Assembly: GCF_000002235.5 (NCBI RefSeq)
Contig: NW_022145601.1
Location: 9,443,658-9,507,657, forward strand
Direction: 5' to 3'
From: Strongylocentrotus purpuratus
Lineage: Eukaryota > Echinodermata > Echinoidea > Camarodonta > Strongylocentrotidae
DNA length: 64,000 nt
The notes under the pieces were generated by a model, which worked only from the letters and a program-made list of their open reading frames with translations, was not told the DNA's origin and did not search any database. Each line of letters starts with the position of its first letter. The stretch's first letter is position 1. Shown here in pieces: positions 55,201 through 62,454 of the stretch. The translations under genes were made by a program, and so were the position numbers.

Positions 55201-56717
55201 CATCTGGGAATTTACCAGAGGTGAAAGACAGATTGAAAATAAATGTAAGGGGAGAAGTTACATAGTGCACAGCATCTTTTATCAGCTTGATTGGCATATT
55301 ATCATACCCACTAGCTTTCTTTACATTCAAGGCTATTAAATGGTTGTTAACCTCAGTCTCAGTAACTGGTTTCCAGAAGAAAGATTTGTCTACACCATCG
55401 TCTAAAACTTTCTCTGTATTACGATTTGTGTTTGGTATGGCATTCGCCAAATTTGGACCAACATTAACAAAGAAGTCATTAAATGCATTTGCAATATCTT
55501 GTTCATTACACAGGGTTTCATTAGTACCAGTATCATTCACACACAATTTATCCACCACTGTTGGCTTAAACGAATTGTTTCCACCACTTAAAATCTCGTT
55601 TACAGTCTTCCATGTTTTGCTAGTATCACCCTTATTTTCAAGGAATATCCTACTATAGTAATTTCTCTTTGAGTTTCTGATTATTGTAGTTAACATATTC
55701 CTGTACTTCTTGTATGTTGTTAAATAGACACTCTTGCTTTAGTCCCATGCTAATTCTATATTGATGTGGCTAGGTTGTATCTACTGAACACATGATCGTT
55801 GAGTTGCTAAATAGTGATGATTTAATGGGTATACACCCATAGTGGGGACAAATAACATGTTTGTTGCTTACTAACCCATACAATTTGAAATGGATTTAGC
55901 ATGGAACTAAGCTTTCGGGGTTCTATATAATTATACTAGATAGCTTAGACAGATACCAAGATGTGATTGGCCCAGAGCTCGTCACGTGATATAAATTGCG
56001 AGGATCCAAATTGTTATATTTTCCTGGTTGGTTATATTTTACCGGCTGGTGAAATGAATATATTTTTAATCAATGCATGTCGCCCTCTTGAGGACTGTCA
56101 CCAATTACACAAATTACACCATTACCGAGGGTCATTTTATTTTTTCAATATTTTTTTCATGAAATTTGTTTGTTCCCTTGAAATTATTTTTTGCATATAT
56201 TTTTTTCCCGAAAAATGCTTTTTTGGGTATTTTTTGTTTTGTTTTGTTTTTCTTCCCAAAATATGCTTTTTTAGGGTAAGAATTTTTTTTCGATTTTTTT
56301 TCCCCCAAATTTTTTTATAATTTTATTTGTGTTGTCAGATTTTTTCTTTCTTGAACTATCTCGACAGATTATTTTTCCATAATTTTGATTGTCCCCGAAA
56401 AAAAAGAAAAAATATTCGGGCAAAAAAAAAAAAAATTTCAATATTTTTTTCATGAAAATTTTTTGTTCCCTTGAAATTATTTTTTCCACATTTTTTTTTC
56501 CCGAAAAAATGTTTTTGGGGGTATTTTTTTCTTCTTCCCAAAATGTGCTTTTTGGGGTAAGAGTTTTTTTTCGATTTTTTTTTTCCCCCCAAATTTTTTA
56601 TAATTTAATTTTTGTGTAAGATTTTTTCTTTTTTGAACTATCTCGACAGATTGTTTTTCCGTAATTTTGATTGTCCCCGAAAAAAAAGAAAAAAATATTC
56701 GGGCAAAAAAAATATGG

Positions 56718-56752
<35 letters not shown>

Positions 56753-59700
56753 ACAAAAAAAATAAATAAATAAAGCTATCTAATATAACAGTTATTGACT
56801 GGCAGGGGGTATATAACATTCTTTGGACCTGAAGAGAGTTATATTTCCCCTCGGGAAAATATAACCACTTGGGAAATATAACTCCCTTCAGCGGTCAAAA
56901 TAATGTTATATTACACCCCCTGCCAGTCAATAACTGTATAATGATCATATTGGGTAAGATTTATATGTTTAATTCGTCTGCAAAACGTGTGAAATTGTAT
57001 GCAAAGAAACGAATTTGAATTCACGTACGGAAGACGCTGTTACGTAATGGCGAATCGTCTCGCTTTAAATTGAATGAAAATGTTACGAAAAAGAAACACG
57101 TTTTAATTCGAATGAAAATAAAATGTTTTTGAATGATCGTTTTATAAATTTAAAAGCTAAAAAATGAATTTCAACGAAAAATAACAGCTGCGATGACAGA
57201 ATTCGCAAAATTGAATGAACATAAAATGAATTACGAAATTGATCCTAAATTGATCTTATATTACCATTATTATAGTATTTAAAAAAAATCATTATTACTA
57301 TAACTCACCGGGGCAACACACAATGGAAATAATTTCACTCTCGTTTATCCGTCCCACTCTAGTCTCATTGAACCAGCAGTCTGTGATGTTTGTGGCATTA
57401 GGAGGGCAGATCACTGATTCGGCTTCAGCTGGAGCATCGACGGACAAGGACTCGTACAGTGGACCGCTCAACGTCGCAAATACTCCTTTTTCAATAAAGT
57501 TAAATTAAAAAGTAGGATACCAGAGTAGTCACAATATTATTTTGAAGAAAATAAATGCAAACCACAACACCAATATTTACTTTATCGGGTACCACAAGAA
57601 CTGCTTTGTGAAGACATACACCATATTGGACAGGCTTCCGAAACAAGCGTTTCGAGAACGGGAAAGGATAAGAGAAGGATTCAGGTTGAAGAGGGAAAAA
57701 TTTCAACTATAAAATGGAATTAAAATCTCCAACTCGACCAGAATATATATATATATACTACTGATCATAATACCAGTGTTTGAAGAAAAAATAGTAAATT
57801 CATCAATAATAACTTAAAATAAATTATCTAAAAAATTATATTTCAAAACAAGAAAACAGGGTGTATTATCAAAAATAAATGTAAACAATAAAGCAAGTCC
57901 ACATTGCAAATACATTGGGTACATTGTAGCATCAGATTCGAAAGGTATTCATGAGATAAATGAAAGAATTGAAATGATTACAATAATCAAAAAGCTTGAG
58001 AGAAAAAATCAAGGGCCACAGAGGCCCGGTTCTAAAGTAAGATTATGAATATAACATGATGAAAAAAATAACAAATGAAGAAGTGTTTAGAAAACCAAGA
58101 TTCATCAACACAATAAGAAAGAGGAAAATGCAATTTGTTGGTAACATGATCATACAGAAAGGAAACATGTAGAGAAAAATATTTATATATTATCAGGGAA
58201 GATTGCTGAAAAGAGAACCAGGGGAAGGCAATGGCTCACATACTTTGCAAAGCCTGGACAAACTTGCAACGAAAAATGAAATCAGCTATTTAAATCCCCA
58301 CTGTCCTACTTGTAGCTACTTGCTCCCTCTATTTAGAAAACTTCCCCAATCGGTGCCTGTTGGTCCCCAATGATCCTCTTTTTCTTATGTTATTTGAGAG
58401 CTGAGTTGATGAGATAGCCACCTGTCAGTGACCTGGCTGGGTGGTCTAATCCCTTCTAGCCCAGTAGTATTGACGGTCTTTAAAGAATAGCTGATAATAG
58501 AAAAAAATGAAAGGCCATTATTAAAAGATGATATTGATAATGTCTTACCTTCAAACCCTAGATACTGGCATGCCAATTGGGATAAGTTCCTGTTCCAAAG
58601 ATCTTGATGTACCAGCACGTACGTGTTAGGACTGGAGTGGGACGCTAAAGAAAGTGTTCCTTCATTTATCTTTTCACCAAGAAGCTTTAACGAGGAGATG
58701 GGTACATCTATAGAGTTTACAATCAATATGAGAAAGATATGTTGAGGGGAAAAAGAAAGAAAATTGAACTCATTTAGTTACTCGGTAAAACAAGTTTTAA
58801 ACAAGACTTTACGGAGAGGTAAAATGTATTAAATATGTAACTTTCTCAGCACTCCCATCAAACCTGAATATACAAATTGGTTTTGCGTAGGGCGCTAAAT
58901 TGACCGTGTCATATTTACATCATATTTACATGGCGACTGTAGACAGGTGATGTTTTTAGAGAAGTGGCCACTTTTAATTATAAACTGGTTTGACCGTATT
59001 TTGTATACTTAGCCAATACTTTTCCCCAATGTATATCATGATTGCCTTCAAAACAGAGGCAGGTAAATCCTGTATCGCTCTCCTCAAGAGCAGGCACGTA
59101 GCCAGAGTTCGATGTTTTTTTTTTTTGGGGGGGGGGGGGGGCACATACATGTAATCGATCGAGGTAAAAAAAAAAGGGGTCTAAAAAACCGTGCCCCCCC
59201 CCCCCGTGGCTACGTGCCTGCTCATGAGTACATGAACCTCCATGTGTATATAGACAAGGATTCAACAAGGGTTTGCACCCACCCCCTCACAAAAAACTAT
59301 GCGTATGCCTCTTTTTCACCGACACTCCTCAAACCTTCCATGAAGACCTTAACAACAAACAAGGGAAACGCTCTCGGCAGTCTCGCCTGCATTACGCATT
59401 TCGATATGGTGACAAATTGAGGTTTGAACATTATTTATAGGCAGGATGGCCAATTAAAAAGCCCCAAAATATGAAATCCTCTGAATACTCTCAGCATTTT
59501 GAAGTGAATATCGACTAAGAATCATCAGAAGAATTGTTTACTATTATTTGTACCAAGATTAAAAACTTTCATGAAATATGAACAAAAATTGATTTATCAA
59601 TTCTCATATTTAGTTGTGAATAAACATAATTCAAGTCTATTGACCTCAAATTACCTTTAAACTTGACCTCGTGACCAAGTTTCATCTGATTTGAGATACT

Positions 59701-62454
59701 TGATAACCCTTGGGTACATGTTTCTTAGAATTTGAACAAATACTTTTGAAATTAGTATGCTAAAAATTCAAAATCTTGGTGTTGATGCCACAACAAATCT
59801 AAGTTTGCAGACCTGAAATGACACTTGACCTTGACTTTGTCACCTAAAAGACTAAATAAATGATTGTTGATACTTGATAGCCCTTATGTTTCAGTTTCAT
59901 GGAATAGGAATTTATACTTTAGAAATTATGCTAAATATTCGAAATCTTGATGTTGATGCTGCAACAATGTCTAAGTTTGCAGACCGGAAATGACCTTTGA
60001 CCTTCACTTAGTGACCTGAAATTTCCTCACATGAATGGGGATACTTCTTAATCCTTTATTGAAAAAGAACTTATACTTTCAAAACTATATTAAACATTCA
60101 GGTTAAGTTTGATGTTGACGCGCCGTCGCCGTCACTGGAAAAGCAACGCCTTTGTCTCGCTTTTTGCTACGCAGGCGAGACAAAAACCATGATACCCCTT
60201 TTATCTTACCATGCTACCCCTTTTACCTTACCATGCTCGCTCTCATCAAGATTTCCTGGCTGTACAAGGGTCTCCCGGCCTACCCCCATACATAAAACAA
60301 CAACATGCACCTCCCTTTGTCTCACTTACTTTCTGCACATCTTTCACCACGGTAGCCATCTAAGCAGAGACAAGTAAATCCTGTGTCCGTCTCCTCGCAA
60401 TTGCCTCCATTAAAACAAGGGTTAGAGCGGCAGGCTGGTGACAGAAATAACACAGGGGGAAAAACTTGGATGAGAAAAGTGAATAACCCAAGGTCTAATA
60501 CATTATATACATACATACATGTACAAAACAGTGACGTATATTGGTAGTAACAGTGGACACGAGGGTTCGTGTCCCATCCAATTGCAATTTTTTTTTAAAG
60601 AAGACTACTAAAGAATTCCAAGTAATTTTTCAATAGCTTGTACTTCACTGGAAGCTCATTTCCTCTTCGTTTATATGACATCAGAACCAAAATCACTCAT
60701 TAACGATTTTAGACAGTCTGAAGTAAAAGTGTCCGAAACCCAATTGTCCAAAATAAGTGACTTCCTGCTACATTTCGGTCCATTTGGCTTTTAATGGAAT
60801 TAATTATAAATGGAAATACACCTCTTCCACATGCTCTTAAAGGAAGAATCACACTGGGACCGAGCAGGCACAATTGTTGTATTGCGTATATAGCAAAAGT
60901 GCATTTGTTCAACTGCCTATTTCATTTCCTAAAACAAAAATGGCATATGTTCCTAACTAATTGCAAATTAAGCTACCTGCTCATTAATGCGTGATCCTTC
61001 CATGCTGATTTCGGTATCATATGAACTGATGGATATGGTTAACAAATATTATCTTTACGTCATCATTGAGCCCTCAAGAATCCCCCCTCCCCCCCCCCCC
61101 CCCCCCCCCCCCGTAGAACAGCTACCGCCGCAGAGACGTGCAAGTAGCAAATACACTTCAGTAAATTAAATTTATACATCATTATATCACACTGAAATGG
61201 ATTCACCGCCTTTTACGTGCGCATTAGTCATAAGTTTCAAAATATTAAAGCAGGTTGTTCGGTCGGCGGTTTTGTATTTATATGCGACATGATATGTGCT
61301 CCAACAAAAAATTTGAATGAACTTAATGTGGGCGTGATTTCAATTAGGGTCGACATTTATTTCCGTACGTATCATTATTTATTATTTATTCTTTCCTTTA
61401 CTTATTTAAGTTTTTACCCGGTTGTTCAAACGATATATCAATGGTGGCTTGTTCAAATCTAGTTAAATTTAGTTAATTTTGTTATATGTGGTTATTCATC
61501 CTGTACTAGATTTTTTTCGTTGGGGTGGGGTTTAAGGCAGGCTTAATCAATGTCCTTTTTTCCTGTACACAACTAGCGTTTAGGTGTCAAAAGGCCCCTT
61601 CAATAAACTATTTAACGTAAGTTCGAAACAATGTTTAATTCAGTTTTCTTCAATAAAACGAATTCATAGTACAAATATAGGCTACCAAGTCAACTGTCCA
61701 TTTGAAAGTTTAAGTTTGAGTTGATATGCCTCTCCTGTTCATCAGGTATCGTGTGAAACATACATTTTTAAAAGTTGAAAAAAAAATTGAAAAAATTGAA
61801 CAGAAGAAGCTTTTGAAAATGGCATGGCACGAAAAAACGAACCCGTAGGGCAATCCACAAGTTCTGATCGGTGTCATAACAAAAAGAAATTCCGATAGTT
61901 CATATATTCGAAAATGAAATAGGATCCGTAATTCCGAAAATGAGGTACAACAGTGCATCGTTTATCGGAATTATGAACCTTCCGAATACCGAGGCTTCTT
62001 AATTTTCAGAATAATGAACCCTTTTACACCTTTGAGATTATGAACATTCGGATATTAAACGAACCTCTGGAATATTGCAGCAAATGTTCGAAATCATAAA
62101 CCCTCTTTCAACCATTGTGATTATGAACCCCTGATATAGAGAAGTTCATTTTTCGGAAGTACGAAACTTTGCAGTTATGAACCTTCGGAAAAACGAGGCC
62201 TCCCTGCTCCCCACCCCCCCCCCCCCCGCTTTTTTGTGCCGCCTTATTTCGGAAATTTTGCATGAAAATACTACCTGGTTCTGTGCAATAATAACGCCGG
62301 ACATCATCAGGAATCAGGTAGCCTGCTGGGAGGTCGGATTTTGACCACTTTTGATCGGGTTGCACGAGTTTCGGGATGAACTGTACAGTCTCACCGCTCT
62401 CCAGAGTGATTAAACGACATGATACGGTCACATGAGGACATCTGTCATGTAATG
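43954..62454 (-). CDS. Modular extracellular gene: orphan module, EGF, SRCR, F5/8C, F5/8C (3' part)
   Basis: Exons in transcript order are 62454-62275, 60434-60330, 58707-58549, 57485-57309, 49482-49160, 47774-47621, 44740-44591 and 44112-43954. Phases agree at all joins except between 47621 (phase 1 out) and 44740 (phase 0 in), where one exon for the first half of the second F5/8C domain is missing from my model. The product would be a secreted or surface adhesion/recognition protein: EGF for protein contacts, SRCR for polyanionic or microbial ligands, F5/8C for lipid or glycan binding. The stop TAA at 43954-43956 ends the last F5/8C domain, with no membrane anchor after it. The 5' end and signal peptide lie beyond 62454, probably outside the window. 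That these exons form one gene is inferred from strand, phase and order. Confidence 0.62.
44591..44740 (-). CDS. Exon, central part of second F5/8C domain
   Basis: 150 bp, phase 0 at both ends, acceptor CCAAAAG, donor GTGAGT. VTGVITQGV, VTSFQISYSRDDTNW and the next block match the F5/8C core and align with VTAITTQGI and YTLSSSFDDMTW in the 49160-49482 exon. Confidence 0.78.
46206..46440 (-). repeat. SINE, third type, copy 1
   Basis: Plus-strand order is an AAT tail, then GCCTAATAGTCCACTC, CGTGAGCCCGGCAGCC and GACGTTGCTCTATCCCTTAT. Matches 47318-47590 closely until about 46425; the tRNA-like head is missing or replaced. Confidence 0.65.
46611..46818. repeat. 103-bp tandem duplication
   Basis: Two nearly identical copies starting TTTCCGGAGGCAATTGTGAA at 46611 and 46714. 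Confidence 0.9.
47015..47252 (+). repeat. tRNA-derived SINE, full length
   Basis: tRNA-like head AGGTGTCGTGGACGAGTGGA with B-box-like GCGGTTCAAGTC, body with ATGACCGGGGTAATAAT, and tail GCGCTATATAAGAACGAGC plus ATT repeats. Plus-oriented counterpart of 3690-3973. Confidence 0.8.
47318..47590 (-). repeat. SINE, third type, copy 2 with tRNA-like head
   Basis: AAT tail at the left. The minus-strand head near 47515-47590 reads TGGCTCAGTCAGTAGAGCGT with GTCGTGGGTTCGAACCCC as B-box. A 14-bp piece (GACGCTCTACTGAC) is duplicated in the head. Confidence 0.7.
47621..47774 (-). CDS. Exon, C-terminal part of first F5/8C domain
   Basis: 154 bp, phase 0 in, phase 1 out; acceptor TATATAG, donor GTAAGT. 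Encodes IFPGNYDRGYVTHMLARPVV, then FRIHPKTKYVRLTLRMELYG, the classic discoidin C-terminus. Confidence 0.85.
47855..48439. mobile_element. TTAA-flanked MITE, family 4, copy 2
   Basis: 585 bp, starts AGGGATAGTTGAGTTCTGTT after TTAA (47851-47854). The right flank is ATAA, one change from TTAA. About 85% like copy 1 by eye, with an extra TTTGATTTGATTTGATTTAT block near 48250-48285. Confidence 0.78.
49160..49482 (-). CDS. Exon, N-terminal and central part of first F5/8C domain
   Basis: 323 bp, phase 1 in, phase 0 out; acceptor TTCCTATAG, donor GTAATT. NPCNISGQPLGLESGDLPDS is the discoidin start. RLNSEAAWIPESSD, WMQVQFE and YIVTAITTQGI follow. Joins 47774-47621 to give a full F5/8C domain. Confidence 0.87.
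50068..51816 (+). mobile_element. 5'-truncated non-LTR retrotransposon (LINE A)
   Basis: The coding frame can be followed from about 50068 (VKVTPIFKKGDKNVPGNYRP) to the stop at 51443, a 3' UTR follows, and the tail is a CAAACT repeat at about 51785-51815. CR1/Jockey-type reverse transcriptase. Endonuclease and ORF1 are missing through 5' truncation. Confidence 0.85.
50079..51443 (+). CDS. LINE A reverse transcriptase, C-terminal fragment
   Basis: About 454 codons without a stop. RT motifs: YRPISVLPLLAKIFEKL, YGFRKHYSTKLSL, LDFQKAFDTIDH, CGVPQGSVLGPTLFLLYIND and catalytic FADDSNLF. Then the thumb (VGIYIDQHLTWKPHI) and IQPHMTYGIEVWG. No initiator of its own. The gene is a retrotransposon fragment; it lacks the APE endonuclease. 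Open for its whole length, so it inserted fairly recently. Confidence 0.85.
   Translation, partial: DGVKVTPIFKKGDKNVPGNYRPISVLPLLAKIFEKLVNKRLLDYFERNDVLYKHQYGFRKHYSTKLSLINLVNDVLKSLDKGSVTLGVFLDFQKAFDTIDHAILAGKLEHYGIRGLPLQWFKDYLCNRFQFVNYDGHSSLKQIITCGVPQGSVLGPTLFLLYINDLPNSTNYFNFRLFADDSNLFHTFPPRQNSIDMDNIVNMHLDKVTIWCKVNKLTVNLLKTNYLLIRGSRQSVVTQGVLKIAETEITQVDVASFVGIYIDQHLTWKPHIQRVNKFIRKRVGVLYRLRQFVPRRVLLLLYKTLIQPHMTYGIEVWGSNYEMNMKCLLLSQKMALRVITFSPIRTHSQPIFQELKLLNVYQLHKLSVCVFMYQLLNDKLPQSLIQYCCFIEHNYETRQRESKKLSVPKVRTTQGKFSMSFRGTCYWNDLPLSVREKASVSCFRRTLISQMLIE
53338..55743 (-). mobile_element. 5'-truncated non-LTR retrotransposon (LINE B)
   Basis: Minus strand, same broad family as LINE A. It ends in an ATCAA-type repeat tail (about 53333-53366) after an approximately 470-bp 3' UTR. 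The 5' edge is near 55743, where an in-frame stop precedes the open frame. Confidence 0.82.
53834..55696 (-). CDS. LINE B reverse transcriptase, 620-aa open frame
   Basis: Contains the linker before the RT (YKKYRNMLTTIIRNSKRNYY just upstream and across the first ATG), NVKKASGYDNMPIKLI, KVTPVYKKG, YRPISVLPVLGKVFEKI, VDFKKAFDTINHDIL, CGVPQGSVLGPTLFLLYIND, catalytic FADDSNLF and the WKPHI thumb. Ends with the typical TRLWNELPDEIKN region. The N-terminal endonuclease is lost. No internal stop. LINE A aligns with its C-terminal two thirds. Confidence 0.88.
   Translation of the reverse strand: MLTTIIRNSKRNYYSRIFLENKGDTSKTWKTVNEILSGGNNSFKPTVVDKLCVNDTGTNETLCNEQDIANAFNDFFVNVGPNLANAIPNTNRNTEKVLDDGVDKSFFWKPVTETEVNNHLIALNVKKASGYDNMPIKLIKDAVHYVTSPLTFIFNLSFTSGKFPDAFKIAKVTPVYKKGPKDEAGNYRPISVLPVLGKVFEKIVNNRLLDFLEKNHVLYEHQYGFRKKYSTKLSMINLVNTLRNSMDEGRITLGIFVDFKKAFDTINHDILYSKLSHYGIRGIALQWFKDYFYRRFQFVQYGNVTSPMLPLTCGVPQGSVLGPTLFLLYINDMPFATRYFNFRLFADDSNLFHTFPEGQKEIDMTEVNTNLQIVSDWCNANKLTINLQKTSYMLIRNQRRQINVQGQLAISEAEIIEVDSSLFVGIKIDKHLTWKPHIQMVNKCIRQKVGILFRLRHFVPRNILVLLYKTFIQPHISYGIEVWGSTYKSHLNCILYTQKMAIRTITFSHFMSRSAPLFYELKILDINKFYELSLCTFMYDLVHNNLPHCLTDYCDKIEHRYNTRKREKGHLRIPLYKTTQGKFSVTCVGTRLWNELPDEIKNKGSRNTFRKHLNDYLMNK
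56143..56715. repeat. T-rich tandem duplication, period about 293 bp
   Basis: Two copies starting TTTCAATATTTTTTTCATGA at 56143 and 56436, each with CTTGAACTATCTCGACAGAT and TTTTGATTGTCCCCGAAAAA. Low complexity; frames rich in Phe/Lys are artefacts. Followed by a C run (about 56720-56752). Confidence 0.85.
56784..56940. repeat. Fold-back palindrome with arms of about 65-70 bp
   Basis: The left arm has ACAGTTATTGACTGGCAGGG, the right arm CCCTGCCAGTCAATAACTGT. Inner parts also pair (GAGTTATATTTCCC with GGGAAATATAACTC). Confidence 0.85.
57309..57485 (-). CDS. Exon, second half of SRCR domain
   Basis: 177 bp, phase 1-1; acceptor TTGAAAAAG, donor GTGAGT. SVICPPNATNITDCWFNETR and IISIVCC match the C5, C6 and C8 positions of an SRCR domain. 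Confidence 0.72.
58294..58479 (-). mobile_element. TTAA-flanked MITE, family 1, copy D
   Basis: 186 bp between TTAA at 58290-58293 and 58480-58483. The body matches copy B in the same orientation (GATCCTCTTTTTCTTATGTT). Confidence 0.72.
58549..58707 (-). CDS. Exon, first half of SRCR domain
   Basis: 159 bp, phase 1-1; acceptor CTCTATAG, donor GTAAGA. SLKLLGEKINEGTLSL matches the SRCR start (VRLVGG..EGRVEV). DLWNRNLSQLACQYLGFEG matches the DDGWD..DA.VVCRQLGF block. The usual GTVC Cys is a Val. Confidence 0.75.
59000..59277 (-). pseudogene. EGF-like exon interrupted by a hAT-like MITE
   Basis: Ignoring the 130-bp insert and one copy of its target duplication, the minus strand reads NPCLYTHGGSCTHEESDTGF, then TCLCFEGN. 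This parallels NPCFNGGNCEETDTGF and TCLCLDGY in the intact EGF exon at 60330-60434. The last Cys (GERC in the intact exon) is absent and no good AG acceptor is seen upstream, so it is taken as a decaying exon. Confidence 0.7.
59091..59220. mobile_element. hAT-like MITE, 130 bp
   Basis: Perfect 14-bp terminal inverted repeats CAGGCACGTAGCCA / TGGCTACGTGCCTG. An 8-bp target duplication CTCAAGAG / CTCATGAG (59083-59090, 59221-59228) has one mismatch. The interior has T, G, A and C runs. CAGG-type ends and the 8-bp duplication are hAT hallmarks. Confidence 0.82.
60330..60434 (-). CDS. Exon, EGF-like domain
   Basis: 105 bp, phase 1-1; acceptor TCACCAG, donor GTAAGT. CRSNPCFNGGNCEETDTGF, then TCLCLDGYRGERC: six cysteines in canonical EGF spacing. 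It lacks the calcium-binding D/N-x-D/N-E start. Confidence 0.9.
60435..62274. other. Intron without recognised features
   Basis: A C run at about 61089-61112 and a C run at 62213-62227 are the only clear low-complexity features. No exon or transposon end recognised. Confidence 0.4.
62275..62454 (-). CDS. Exon, unrecognised 60-aa Cys-containing module
   Basis: 180 bp, phase 1-1; acceptor TTTCATTGCAG, donor GTAGTA. It encodes DRCPHVTVSCRLITLESGE, a central charged stretch with WSKSDLPAGYLIPDD, and ends RRYYCTEPG. Three cysteines. Not a Sushi, EGF, SRCR or F5/8C pattern. Clean splice sites and phase support a real exon, but its domain is unknown. Confidence 0.6.

Larger units (their letters stand above)
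49483..57308. other. Large intron between SRCR and F5/8C exons
   Basis: About 7.8 kb, mostly repeats: two LINEs, a T-rich tandem duplication, a C run and a large fold-back palindrome. A minus-strand open stretch at 49697-49972 (basic, starting MKKFFVVKSVNPLKSG) has no recognised domain. A hairpin CACGGGGGC...GCCCCCGTG lies inside it at about 49737-49768. Confidence 0.5.

Noticed and set aside
56271..56819. Phe/Lys-rich frames on both strands
   Set aside because: They arise from the T-rich tandem duplication and the C run.
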